Source of the DNA: Alcanivorax sp.
GTDB taxonomy: Bacteria; Pseudomonadota; Gammaproteobacteria; Pseudomonadales; Alcanivoracaceae
NCBI RefSeq assembly: GCF_002726155.1
Contig: NZ_PBSH01000031.1
Span: 1-64,000 of the forward strand
Direction of reading: 5' to 3'
DNA: 64,000 bases
A program made the translations under genes and the position numbers. The notes beneath the pieces are model-generated. The model did not search any database. It was not told where the DNA came from and worked only from the letters and a program-made list of their open reading frames with translations. This document shows, one piece after another, positions 41,503 through 50,070 of this stretch. Every line of letters starts with the position of its first letter. The stretch's first letter is position 1.

Positions 41503-41538
41503 ATAAAGGATGAGCCGTCGTTACGACTCATCCTTTAT
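41503..41538. terminator. Bidirectional hairpin between SelO-like and porin genes
   Basis: ATAAAGGATGAG pairs perfectly over 12 bases with CTCATCCTTTAT, with flanking A/T runs on both sides of a GC core. Placed between convergent genes, so probably serves both. Confidence 0.75.
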
Positions 41539-41556
41539 GCCACCTGAGGTGACTGG

Positions 41557-42723
41557 TCACCAGGCGACAGTGGCACCCAGTGCAAGAGTGTCCGTCGTTT
41601 CTATTTCACCTATTGTTTCATCATCCAGTTCAACACGGCTAAAGTTGGCCACCAGGTTAAAATAGTCATTGGCTGCGTAACTTAGGATAAGACCTTTGTT
41701 ATCATAATCGATTGCGCTGCCACCTGTAACTCCATCGTCCTCAGTACGACCATAAGTTCCAGCAATGCGCGCCTTGCCGATTTGGTAGCCAGCTTGAATA
41801 AGATAACCATTGCTATCAACTTCCTGAAGAGGGGCTTGCCCAGCATTGTTGGTGAACAAAGGGTGAATGCCGGTGGCATCGAAACCGGAGGCGGTGAGGG
41901 TAAGATCAGCAACTTTAAGTTGAACACCGTAACCTACGCCTTCTGATGTAATATCAGCAACGGAGCTGTCGGTATTTTCTGAGTTTTGATACGCGCCATT
42001 TACCCAGGTGTAAATATCGATTCCGCTAATATCTGCCTGGTAGCTAATTTCGCTTTCCACTCTCGGTGTGTCCTGGTATGCCTTTCCTGGCGCACCAACT
42101 TCATTGGTATCGTATGGATCCAGAATACCTACGGCAATGTTTAACCCCCCCATTTCCGGGCTTCGCCAGGTAATTTGTGAGCTAGGGAATGCGTAGGGGT
42201 AGCCGGTGCCGATATTGCCGAAGGAGACGCCCCCCCCATCAACGAGGCCAACCATGTCGCTAGAATGGCCAAATCCCGTAAGTAGCTCGTCACGAAGGAT
42301 ATTGGAACGAGCGAAAAGGCCGAAGTCTTTACCAATAAGTACCTCACCGAAGCTGCCGCCGATGGTTCCATAGAATTGGCGTACATCAATAGCCGTGCCG
42401 GTGGCAGCGCTTTCACTGTCATTGATAGTGACCCAGAATGATGATCTGGCGCCCAAAGTAAGATTTCCTGTTTCCCGCTTCATGTTGAAGCCAATATAGT
42501 TTGGCAGGAAGCCCATTTTGACTCTGGATTGTCGGCGATCGAATTGATCGCCAGCACGATCTACGTCGTTGTTTACATAGAAAGCATTAATATATCCGTC
42601 GGTGCTGAAGCTGGTGCCGTCATCGTCATATAGTACGATTTCAGCGTTGGCTGATTGCACAGCGAGTAATGGCAGAAGGCATAATGCCGACCGGGATAGA
42701 AGTGTTTCATTGGTTCTTTTCAT
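41557..42723 (-). CDS. Gram-negative porin
   Basis: A 388-aa outer-membrane protein: signal peptide (MKRTNETLLSRSALCLLPLL... cleaved after SANA), start of the barrel with DDDGTSFSTDGYINAFYV, the porin pattern RQSRVKMGFLPNYIGF and FYGTIGGSFGEVLIGKDFGLF, and a terminal aromatic (ATVAW). General OmpC/porin-4 type. Sites C and D of the quinoprotein-region motif lie in its promoter region, so it may admit the alcohol substrate into the periplasm; this is inference. Convergent with the SelO-like gene. Confidence 0.85.
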   Translation of the reverse strand: MKRTNETLLSRSALCLLPLLAVQSANAEIVLYDDDGTSFSTDGYINAFYVNNDVDRAGDQFDRRQSRVKMGFLPNYIGFNMKRETGNLTLGARSSFWVTINDSESAATGTAIDVRQFYGTIGGSFGEVLIGKDFGLFARSNILRDELLTGFGHSSDMVGLVDGGGVSFGNIGTGYPYAFPSSQITWRSPEMGGLNIAVGILDPYDTNEVGAPGKAYQDTPRVESEISYQADISGIDIYTWVNGAYQNSENTDSSVADITSEGVGYGVQLKVADLTLTASGFDATGIHPLFTNNAGQAPLQEVDSNGYLIQAGYQIGKARIAGTYGRTEDDGVTGGSAIDYDNKGLILSYAANDYFNLVANFSRVELDDETIGEIETTDTLALGATVAW

Positions 42724-42791
42724 CTTACGCTCCCTGAAGTTTCTATCATGTTGATAGCAACGAGTATGGAGAGCGTAAAATGAACGAAGAA

Positions 42792-42808
42792 TACCGCCTT
42801 GGTACTGT
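42792..42808 (+). promoter_or_regulatory. Quinoprotein-region motif, site D (TACCGCCTTGGTACTGT)
   Basis: Plus-strand TACCGCCTTGGTACTGT, 69 bases upstream of the porin start; contains the near-palindrome TACC-N5-GGTA. Shares GAAGAA flank and CCTTGGTA with site B. Confidence 0.45.
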
Positions 42809-42837
42809 ATTAAGTGTGATGTTTATAGCGTTTGGTC

Positions 42838-42854
42838 GTGCGACTAAGGGATTA
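42838..42854 (-). promoter_or_regulatory. Quinoprotein-region motif, site C (TAATCCCTTAGTCGCAC)
   Basis: Reverse-strand TAATCCCTTAGTCGCAC, 115 bases upstream of the porin start; 13 of 17 bases match site A, including CCCTTAGTCG. Confidence 0.55.
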
Positions 42855-42955
42855 ATATACGGTTAATTTGGTTGTGATTTATGAATCACTTTGCCTGGTG
42901 ACTAATAAGTGATTTTGCTGTGATGACGGTTTAACTATTCATATTATCGTTTTGA

Positions 42956-43630
42956 TCAGGGTAGTGGGGTGTATTTCAAGTAAGGGAGGGTCGCTTCTTT
43001 CTGTGCAGGAAAGAGCGTCTTTGCGTCATCGTCAGATAGTTTTGGTGATATGATGGCGTCGTCGCCAGGTTTCCAGTCGGCTGGCGTTAATACCGGATAG
43101 CGATAAGTGGTTTGCAGGGCATCAATTGCACGTATAAGTTCATCAAAATTTCGCCCGATACTCGGTGGGTAATCCATTTTCAGGCGAATGCGTCCACGTG
43201 GGTCAATGATAAAGACGCTGCGAACGGTGGTCAGGTTGTTCGAGCGTGGGTGAAGCATGCCGTAACGAGTGCTGATGGTTCGGTTTTGATCCGAGATAAT
43301 CGGAAAGGATGGTCGGACACCTTGGCTTTCGTCGATATCATCAAGCCATTCTTTTAGATCATTCAGTGGACTCACAGCCAAAGCTAATGCACGTACGTTT
43401 CGTTGCTCGAAGGCGCTGTTTAAGCGTTCCACTGCAGCGAGCTCGGTGGTACATACCGGGGTGAAACTGGCTGGATGGGAAAACATGACGACCCAATGAT
43501 CCTGCCTCCAACGTTCGAAATGCACATGTCCCACGGTCGTTTCAGCTTCAAAATCAGGTGCTGCATCACCCAGTTGAAGCGCATGAAGAGGAAGAGCGTA
43601 CAGTAACAACGTTGCTAGCCAATACTTCAT
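42956..43630 (-). CDS. Periplasmic 1-Cys peroxiredoxin
   Basis: A 224-aa peroxiredoxin of the Prx6 type with a signal peptide (MKYWLATLLLYALPLHA), unusual for a family that is normally cytosolic. The peroxidatic site is HPASFTPVCTTE with Cys60; no other cysteine exists, so it is a true 1-Cys enzyme needing an external reductant. FIIDPRGRIRLKMDYP and the C-terminal extension (TPADWKPGDDAIISP) fit Prx6. ATG 43630 follows the TonB receptor stop by 2 bases, so the two are co-transcribed. May remove peroxide formed near the quinoprotein. Confidence 0.85.
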   Translation of the reverse strand: MKYWLATLLLYALPLHALQLGDAAPDFEAETTVGHVHFERWRQDHWVVMFSHPASFTPVCTTELAAVERLNSAFEQRNVRALALAVSPLNDLKEWLDDIDESQGVRPSFPIISDQNRTISTRYGMLHPRSNNLTTVRSVFIIDPRGRIRLKMDYPPSIGRNFDELIRAIDALQTTYRYPVLTPADWKPGDDAIISPKLSDDDAKTLFPAQKEATLPYLKYTPLP

Positions 43631-43632
43631 AT

Positions 43633-45693
43633 TTACCACCCAAGGGTTATCCCGGCGTACAAGGTTCGGCCCGGGGCTGGTTCAAAGTAGCCGCGATCAG
43701 CAGGGTCTGGCCTGTCGCTATTGGCATTGATACGAATGTTGCTGTAGTAATCACGGTCGAAAAGGTTATTAATGCCGGTGTGAATTTCAAAACTCTGGCG
43801 ATTGAATTGCCAGCGCTTTCCAAACCGGGCATTAACAACTGCATGGCTGCCAATGCGTGTCTGGTTGGTGTTTTCCGCATAAACCTCGCTGGCAAAACGT
43901 ACATCGCCGACAACAAAAAAACCGTTTTCGGGGCGCCAGGCTGCTTCGGCAAAAACAATATGTTGCGGCAAACCAGGCATATGGTTATCGCTTACGTCAA
44001 CGCCCTGTTGATCATCAAAGAAGCGATCGAAACGGTATTGCGCCCACGTCCAGGCAATCGTTGTGGTCAGGGTTTCTGTGGTGAAGTGTTCCAGCGATAG
44101 TTCAATGCCTTCGCGGCGTGTGCGGGCAGCATTCTCGTAGTAGGTTCGTCCGCCGAGTTCGTAAGGGGTAATTTCGTCTTTGACGCGGACGCTAAACAGC
44201 GTGAGATCATAGAGCAGGTCATTGCTGATGGTGCCACGGATACCCAGTTCCTGATTCAGTGCTTTCTGCGGCTCAAGATCTGGATTGAAGCCTCCCGCGC
44301 CAGACGGATTGGCTAGCTCAGTGAAGGTGGGGGTTTCAAACGCTGAGCTGACTGAGGCATAGAGGGTGTGGGCAGGGAGGGCATGCCAGGCAATGCCGGC
44401 ACTAAAGCTGCCTTCATTGAAGTGTTGCTTGCCGCTATCGTCTCCGTCTGTCAGGAAATGATCTTCTATCTTGAACTGGATCCGGTCGGCTCTTGCCCCT
44501 AGCGAGAGAGTGAGGGTATCGGTGAGAAAGGTATCGGTCTGTACAAAAAGGCCACTGCTGGTGGCAATCTGATCCTCATTGGCGGTGAGTCCAGTAATCA
44601 CACCGCTGAAACTCACTCCCCGGCGGCCACGATCATCCTGCTGGCGATCCACGTCAACGCCAACCAGATAGCGGTGGCGTAAACCGAATAAGTCGAGATC
44701 GTGATTATATTCTACGCCTGCTCCGTAGAACGTCCGCTGATAATCGATCAAGCTGCTACCGGGAAATGGGAGCTGCTGGGTAAAATCGCGTTGGCTAATG
44801 AATGCTCGTGTCTGTAACACACCCCCAGCCAAGGACGTATTGCGGTAACGGAAGCCAATCCGTTGTTGGTCCACTTCCTGGCCGGCGTCCAGTCGATCCG
44901 CAAGCATGGTGGCCTGCTTTCTGTCAGCGTGAGCCTGGGCACGGGTTAGTCCGCCAGGGTCTTCAGCATACGGTGTATCTAAAGCGGTCAGAAACAGGTC
45001 TATTTCCTGGTGGTTGCCCAGTGTCCAGCCAACCCGGCTGTTGAGTTGGTATTTCTCGACGGCGCTTTGATCACGGTATCCCTCGTAGTTAAGACCGCTG
45101 ACGCCGAGATAATAATGCGCATTGCCTTTCTGTCCCCCGCTCTTGAGATGGGCTTTGCGGAAGCCATCGGCGCCGCTCGACAAACTCAGCGCACCATTAT
45201 TCCTTATGGTTCGCCCGGAGAGGCTTTCAATATCGATGACGCCGCCGGTAGCATTGCCATAGAGAACCGACGCAGGGCCACGCAATACCGTTGCCTGGTA
45301 GATAGAGTCCAAGTCGATATTGTCCACCTGTGACTGCCCATCCGGTAGTGTTTCGGGGAAACCATCTACTCGAACCCGTAACCCGCGGACCCCAAAAGGC
45401 GCGCGTGCGCCAAAGCCCCGAATAGAGATTCGTTGGTTCTGGGCGAAGTTGTAGCGGTTTTGCAGGTAGAGCCCGGGTACCCTGGCAAGACTTTCATCAA
45501 GTTGAATGTTCTGTTGGCCTTGCTGAGCAGTTCTGGCATCCACGACACTTACTGCGGCAGGGGTGTCCAAAAGACTACGCTCCATGCGCGTGCCATCAAC
45601 CTGTATGGTTTCCAGCTCTGAGGGGGCGGCCAGAACAGTCAGGGGCAGGTTGATTGTCGCAAGACCGAAGGCGATTCGCTTCAATGAGGGCAT
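43633..45693 (-). CDS. TonB-dependent receptor, PqqU/YncD-like
   Basis: A 686-aa outer-membrane receptor: signal peptide, plug domain with LDTPAAVSVVDARTAQQ, LARVPGLYLQNRYNFAQNQR, ISIRGFGARAPFGVRGLRV and DGFPETLPDGQSQVDNIDL, and a 22-strand barrel ending AGITLGW. These segments resemble E. coli YncD, the PQQ importer PqqU (remembered pieces such as SELDTPAAVSVVDG, DPGGLT and YYEPSPGRN), including DPGGLTRAQ and YFEPAPGRTLYAG here. Together with its place beside PQQ-enzyme genes this suggests import of PQQ. Similarity is from memory, not an alignment; other ligands remain possible. Confidence 0.8.
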   Translation of the reverse strand: MPSLKRIAFGLATINLPLTVLAAPSELETIQVDGTRMERSLLDTPAAVSVVDARTAQQGQQNIQLDESLARVPGLYLQNRYNFAQNQRISIRGFGARAPFGVRGLRVRVDGFPETLPDGQSQVDNIDLDSIYQATVLRGPASVLYGNATGGVIDIESLSGRTIRNNGALSLSSGADGFRKAHLKSGGQKGNAHYYLGVSGLNYEGYRDQSAVEKYQLNSRVGWTLGNHQEIDLFLTALDTPYAEDPGGLTRAQAHADRKQATMLADRLDAGQEVDQQRIGFRYRNTSLAGGVLQTRAFISQRDFTQQLPFPGSSLIDYQRTFYGAGVEYNHDLDLFGLRHRYLVGVDVDRQQDDRGRRGVSFSGVITGLTANEDQIATSSGLFVQTDTFLTDTLTLSLGARADRIQFKIEDHFLTDGDDSGKQHFNEGSFSAGIAWHALPAHTLYASVSSAFETPTFTELANPSGAGGFNPDLEPQKALNQELGIRGTISNDLLYDLTLFSVRVKDEITPYELGGRTYYENAARTRREGIELSLEHFTTETLTTTIAWTWAQYRFDRFFDDQQGVDVSDNHMPGLPQHIVFAEAAWRPENGFFVVGDVRFASEVYAENTNQTRIGSHAVVNARFGKRWQFNRQSFEIHTGINNLFDRDYYSNIRINANSDRPDPADRGYFEPAPGRTLYAGITLGW

Positions 45694-45832
45694 GGCATGT
45701 ACGGCTTTGTTGTTAGTGTGGGGTTTACGCTATTTGCTTATAGGGCTGCCCTCAAGTCATACAGTGCGAAAGTACTACTGATGTTCCCCATAAGTCGCAG
45801 TGTTACGCCTCTAATCCATAACCGATGACCAT

Positions 45833-45858
45833 AAAAAAGGCCGCGGTGAGCGGCCCTT
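45833..45858 (-). terminator. Intrinsic terminator after the PF10118-type gene
   Basis: Minus strand GGGCCGCTCACCGCGGCC then TTTTTTA, 24 bases after the stop. Strong Rho-independent terminator. Confidence 0.9.
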
Positions 45859-45881
45859 TCTTATGCTTGAGAGGAAGACAT

Positions 45882-46817
45882 TCAGTGGGTTTTCTTTCTC
45901 TTGCGCTGGCTGGCCTGGGCATGCTGCTCGGTGAGCATGCCATCGACGCCGAACAGCTTTTCCCGCCATTCGTCCAGCAGGGCATCGGTGTCGTGCTGGG
46001 AAGGGTGGAAATCCCGCTTGAAGAAATCCAGATACTGGGGCGCCAGTTTGGTGAACAGCCCCTTGCGGCCAAACAGGAATTTCATGCCTTGCCAGTTGTT
46101 TTTCAGACTGAACAGGCGGCCGTCGGAAGCCAGCATGCGAGCCTGGAAAGCGGCTAATACCGCGAAGAAAACCACGGTAGTGGGGATCATGGCGCCGGCA
46201 CGAATAGCATAACTACCGCTGACCTTTTCATAGACATCATAGGCAACGGTTTTGTGTTCGTTTTCTTCCAGAGCGTGCCACAACCACAGTTTTGCGGTGG
46301 CTTCATCGAGGATTTTTTCTTGGTGCTCATCTTCGCGCAGCAGCTGTTCGGCGATGATGGCAGTGTAGTGTTCCAGGCATACAGTGGCGGCCAGCTGGAA
46401 GATTTTCGGGGTGCGTTTTTGCACCAGCCCCAGCAATTTGCCTAGTGACTTATCCAGCTTGTCAGTGGGGTAGCCGAATTTCACGCCCATTTCGTTCCAG
46501 GCTTCATGTTCTTTGCTGTGCATGGCTTCCTGGCCAATAAAGCCCGCCACCTGGGCTTTCAGTGTGCCGTCGGTGATCTCTTTACGATAATGACGCACGG
46601 AATCCACGAAGAAGGCTTCGCCTTCCGGAAAAAGGGCAGACAGGCTCAACCAGAAGGCGCTCAGGAAAGGGTCATTGTCATAGAAGTAACGCGCCGTGGT
46701 CTTGTCATCGAACTGGAAGTCGAGACGACGGGGCGGAATATTGACGGTGGCGCCCAACGGGATTTTCTGGGCCTTTGACTGGCCGGACTCAATGGTGGTG
46801 GATGCTGTTGTTGTCAT
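45882..46817 (-). CDS. Metal-dependent hydrolase (PF10118-like)
   Basis: A 311-aa protein with a His/Glu-rich core: GQEAMHSKEHEAWNEMG, CLEHYTAIIAEQL, REDEHQEKIL and WHALEENEHKTVAYDVYE, the ferritin-like metal-binding pattern of the family annotated as metal-dependent hydrolases. One hydrophobic segment (TTVVFFAVLAAF) suggests membrane association. Common in hydrocarbon degraders; reaction unknown. AGGAGGAC just before the ATG at 46817 fixes the start over an in-frame site 15 codons upstream. Confidence 0.8.
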   Translation of the reverse strand: MTTTASTTIESGQSKAQKIPLGATVNIPPRRLDFQFDDKTTARYFYDNDPFLSAFWLSLSALFPEGEAFFVDSVRHYRKEITDGTLKAQVAGFIGQEAMHSKEHEAWNEMGVKFGYPTDKLDKSLGKLLGLVQKRTPKIFQLAATVCLEHYTAIIAEQLLREDEHQEKILDEATAKLWLWHALEENEHKTVAYDVYEKVSGSYAIRAGAMIPTTVVFFAVLAAFQARMLASDGRLFSLKNNWQGMKFLFGRKGLFTKLAPQYLDFFKRDFHPSQHDTDALLDEWREKLFGVDGMLTEQHAQASQRKRKKTH

Positions 46818-46916
46818 GGTGTCCTCCTGATCTTTGGCGGCAGGGGCGCCGCTGAATGCCACACTGTGACATTGTCTGATGTAACGATAGTCGAGGTTGC
46901 GGCTGATCAGGTAAAT

Positions 46917-46976
46917 GGCACTTTGGCGCCCCGGGCGGGGCGCTAGTGCCAGTACACAAAATGAGGGATTTTGTGT
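46917..46976. other. Two consecutive strong hairpins between hydrolase and aldehyde dehydrogenase
   Basis: Hairpin 1 (46917-46950): GGCACT TT GGCGCCCC GGGC GGGGCGCT AGTGCC. Hairpin 2 (46954-46976): ACACAAAA TGAGGGA TTTTGTGT, perfect 8-base arms. Both follow the aldehyde dehydrogenase stop on the minus strand. Either terminators or, for hairpin 2, an operator. Confidence 0.6.
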
Positions 46977-46997
46977 CCGGTTATGACAGGGGAGGCA

Positions 46998-48422
46998 TTA
47001 CCCCGGCAGGAACAGGGATTTGGTTTCCAGGAACTCTTCAAAGCCAAAGCGGCCCCATTCCCGGCCAATTCCGGATTGTTTGTAGCCTCCAAAGGCCGCC
47101 TGTACATCCGGGCCGGCCCCATTGATATGGACGTTGCCGGTACGCAGGCGTGCGGCCACCTGGCGGGCCTGGGCATCATCCCCGAAGACATAGCCGGACA
47201 GCCCGTACTCGGAGTCGTTGGCAATGGCGACGGCATTGTCCACGGTGTCGTAGGGGATCATCACCAGTACCGGGCCAAAGATTTCTTCCCGGGCGATGGT
47301 CATCTGGTTGTTCACCTCACTGAATACCGTGGGGCGAGCGAAATAACCCTTGGTGATGCCATCGGGCTTGCCGGGACCACCGGCAACCAGTTTAGCGCCT
47401 TCTTCCTGTCCTTTCTCAATCATGGCCTGCACCCGTTGGTACTGACGCCCGTTAGCGATAGGGCCCATGACGGTAGCGTTATCAGTGGGGTCTCCGACGA
47501 CTACGCTGTCGCAAACCTGGGCAGCGATCTGTTCGGCTTCAGCCAGTTGATCCGCTGGCACCAGCATACGCGACGGCGCATTACAGCTTTGCCCGGTGTT
47601 GGTCATCATGGAGCGCACTCCGTGGGTAACAGCCTGCTCCAGATCGCAGCCCGGCAGCAGGATATTGGCAGATTTGCCGCCCAGCTCCAGTGACACGCGT
47701 TTAATCGTGCTCGCTGCTTCCCGGCTTACGGATTCCCCGGCGCGGGTGGAGCCGGTGAGGGAGACCACATCAATTCGAGGGTCGCTGGATAGCAACGGAC
47801 CCACTGCGGCGCCATCGCCGTACACCATATTGAAGACCCCGGCGGGTACGCCGGCTTCATCAATGATGCGGGTCAGCAGGTTAGCGGAGAGCGGGGCGAA
47901 TTCACTGGGCTTGAGCACCATGGTACAACCGGCAGCCATGGCCGGGGCGACTTTGCACATGACCTGGTTCATGGGCCAGTTCCAGGGCGTGATCAGGGCG
48001 CAGACACCGGCCGCTTCACGGCGGATCAGTGACTGCCCTGCGGTTTCTTCAAACGGAAATTCCCGGGCGATGCCCAGAGCGGTTTTCAAATGGGCCAGGC
48101 CCATGGGGGCCTGCACCTTGCTGGCCAGGGAGATGGGGGCCCCCATTTCCTGGCTGATGGCCTCGGCCATTTCCGGTAGATGGGCCTGGTAGGCTTCGAG
48201 CATTTTTTCCATATAGCCCAGTCGCTCTTCCAGTGTCAGAGCGGACCAGGTGGGGAAGGCCTGGTGGGCGGCGTCGATTGCCGCATCAATGTCGGCAGCC
48301 TGTGCCAGCGGCAAGGTGGCAATCTGTTCTTCATTGGCGGGGTTGATAACGGCGTGGGTGGTGGCTCCCGGCGCGGGAGAAACCCAGCTGCCGTTGATGT
48401 AGAACTGCTGCAGCGTATCCAT
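46998..48422 (-). CDS. Aldehyde dehydrogenase family protein
   Basis: NAD(P)-dependent aldehyde dehydrogenase of 474 aa with catalytic Glu246 (VSLELGGKSANI) and Cys280 (NTGQSCNAPSRM), cofactor segment SLTGSTRAGESVS and C-terminal YGLSGYVFGDDAQ. Distinct from ExaC in sequence. Likely oxidises aliphatic or aromatic aldehydes. Divergent from an IclR-type regulator, with a GAAACGTA motif about 57 bases upstream of its ATG that recurs near 56922. Confidence 0.9.
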   Translation of the reverse strand: MDTLQQFYINGSWVSPAPGATTHAVINPANEEQIATLPLAQAADIDAAIDAAHQAFPTWSALTLEERLGYMEKMLEAYQAHLPEMAEAISQEMGAPISLASKVQAPMGLAHLKTALGIAREFPFEETAGQSLIRREAAGVCALITPWNWPMNQVMCKVAPAMAAGCTMVLKPSEFAPLSANLLTRIIDEAGVPAGVFNMVYGDGAAVGPLLSSDPRIDVVSLTGSTRAGESVSREAASTIKRVSLELGGKSANILLPGCDLEQAVTHGVRSMMTNTGQSCNAPSRMLVPADQLAEAEQIAAQVCDSVVVGDPTDNATVMGPIANGRQYQRVQAMIEKGQEEGAKLVAGGPGKPDGITKGYFARPTVFSEVNNQMTIAREEIFGPVLVMIPYDTVDNAVAIANDSEYGLSGYVFGDDAQARQVAARLRTGNVHINGAGPDVQAAFGGYKQSGIGREWGRFGFEEFLETKSLFLPG

Positions 48423-48742
48423 GGAATCGTCCTTTTATCGGTCTTCCATTGTGTGTGGTGGGTCAACATTACAATAATGAAACGTAATTTTAAAATATTG
48501 ACCGCTATGGCTGAAGCGTGACATGGTGAATGTTCCTGCCGTGCCCGCGCCCCCCCATTGTGCTTGAGAGGGGGACGTCGAGCCATGGCCGGTTTGAGCC
48601 GCGGGCAAGCGGTGTCTTAGGCAGGCGAAACGCTTTTTGTTATATTTGCGAGCCTAATACATAACTATAAATGGAATCGATGTCCGGTTAGCCGGAACAA
48701 CCGGTTTCAGCCAACCCGAAGCCTGATACAGGAACGAGAAGA
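48423..48742. other. 320-bp divergent gap aldehyde dehydrogenase / IclR
   Basis: No gene seen. Contains GAAACGTAATTTTAAAATAT (48479-48498), the 13-mer TTTGTTATATTTG (48636-48648) and CCGGTTAGCCGG (from about 48682). The first two recur upstream of the acyl-CoA ligase. Confidence 0.55.
48479..48502 (+). promoter_or_regulatory. GAAACGTA-type element, copy 1
   Basis: GAAACGTAATTTTAAAATATTGAC; resembles 56922-56949 and the A/T element at 63959. Possible IclR-family site. Confidence 0.4.
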
Positions 48743-49543
48743 ATGCGTAGAGCTGTTGCCGACCTCGGCGCCAATGATAAAGACCGTAATTTCGTCACGG
48801 CCCTCGCAAGGGGGCTGGATATTCTTCGTTGCTTTGGGCCTTCTGATGAATACCTGGGCAATGCGGAGCTGGCCAAGCGCACCAGCATTCCCCGCCCCAC
48901 CGTATCGCGGATGACTGCGACCCTGACACAGCTGGGCTACCTGCGTTATGTGCCGCAGCTGGAGAAATACCGGCTAGGGCCGGGCGTGCTGGATCTGGGT
49001 TACCGCTATCTGGCCAGTGAGGGGGTGCGGGATCTGGCACGACCTTACATGCAGGAGCTGGCGGATTCGACCGATTGCATGGTCGCCATTGGCGCGCCGG
49101 ATGGCGCTCAGGTGACGTATATCCAGGTTTGTCAGGGCAATGGCCCACTGGTGCTGCGGCTGGATATCGGTTCGCGGGTGCCCATGGCCACCTCGGCATT
49201 GGGCCGGGCGTTCCTGGCGGCCACGCCGGAAGTCGAGCGGGAAATGTACTACGAGCAGATTCGTCAGCAGGACCCGGCGGCCTGGCCGGCGCTGGAGCGC
49301 AGCCTGCAGAGTGCCTATGAGGAATATGAGCAATACGGCTTCTGTACGTCTGACGGAGAATGGAACCGCGATGTGAGTGGCGTGGCGGTGCCATTGATTC
49401 TGGATGGTGGCGCTCAGGTAGTGCCATTCAACTGCGGCGGTTCATCGTTGCGGTTGAGTCGCAGAACGCTGTTGGAAAATCTTGGCCCACGCCTGAAAGA
49501 CGTGGTCGGGCAGGTTGCACAAATGGTACAGGGCCGCGCCTGA
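48743..49543 (+). CDS. IclR-family transcriptional regulator
   Basis: A 266-aa regulator: N-terminal winged helix (FVTALARGLDILRCF, LAKRTSIPRPTVSRMTATLTQLGYL) and C-terminal effector domain (MATSALGRAFLAATP, VAVPLILDGGAQVVPFNCGG). The second part senses small aromatic or aliphatic acids in relatives such as PobR/PcaR. It is divergent from the aldehyde dehydrogenase and followed by a thioesterase on the same strand. Shared upstream motifs suggest it may also control the acyl-CoA ligase region near 57 kb. Confidence 0.9.
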   Translation: MRRAVADLGANDKDRNFVTALARGLDILRCFGPSDEYLGNAELAKRTSIPRPTVSRMTATLTQLGYLRYVPQLEKYRLGPGVLDLGYRYLASEGVRDLARPYMQELADSTDCMVAIGAPDGAQVTYIQVCQGNGPLVLRLDIGSRVPMATSALGRAFLAATPEVEREMYYEQIRQQDPAAWPALERSLQSAYEEYEQYGFCTSDGEWNRDVSGVAVPLILDGGAQVVPFNCGGSSLRLSRRTLLENLGPRLKDVVGQVAQMVQGRA

Positions 49544-49579
49544 ACCGCCACAGGTAAAACGAACAATGAGTGCGAGAGT

Positions 49580-50011
49580 ATGAGTGCAGTTCCGCCCTCC
49601 AAAGGGTTTTCCCTGGCTGATGCCAATACCCGTTTCGATATAGGTTTTCCGGCTCTGGTGGGGTTTCATTTTCTGGAATGGGAAGAAGGCAGGGCGGTGT
49701 TGGGTTTGCAGATTGAGGCCCCGCATTTGAACCTGGGCGGGGTCATTCATGGTGGGGTGCTGGCGACCCTGATGGATGTGGCCGGGGCCTGTGCCGGGAC
49801 CTGGAGCCCGGACCCTGCGCACATTCGCAAGGCCGTCACCCTGTCCATGACCACCACGTTCACCGGACAGGCCAGTGAAGGATTGATCCGTGCGGTGGGT
49901 ACCCGCCGTGCCGGTGGCACCCGGATCTACAACAGCACCATGGAAGTGTTCGATGAAAAGGACACGCTGCTGGCACTCGGTGAGGCAACCTTCCGTTTAC
50001 GCAGTGAGTAA
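49580..50011 (+). CDS. PaaI-type hotdog thioesterase
   Basis: A 143-aa hotdog-fold protein. The PaaI motif is LNLGGVIHGGVLATLMDVAG with the HGG loop and following Asp that activates water for acyl-CoA thioester cleavage. Single domain, probably tetrameric and cytosolic. It starts 37 bases after the IclR gene, so the two are probably co-transcribed. Substrate unknown, perhaps acyl-CoA from the adjacent aldehyde route. Confidence 0.87.
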   Translation: MSAVPPSKGFSLADANTRFDIGFPALVGFHFLEWEEGRAVLGLQIEAPHLNLGGVIHGGVLATLMDVAGACAGTWSPDPAHIRKAVTLSMTTTFTGQASEGLIRAVGTRRAGGTRIYNSTMEVFDEKDTLLALGEATFRLRSE

Positions 50012-50070
50012 TTCCCTTCCGCGTTATCTCTTGCCGTTTTCTGCCTTGAGAGGCCTCTGCCCCTTTTGGG

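Noticed and set aside
29700..45800. Mobile genomic island
   Set aside because: Composition shift is seen, but no integrase, direct repeats or tRNA junction was found, so a mobile element is not called.
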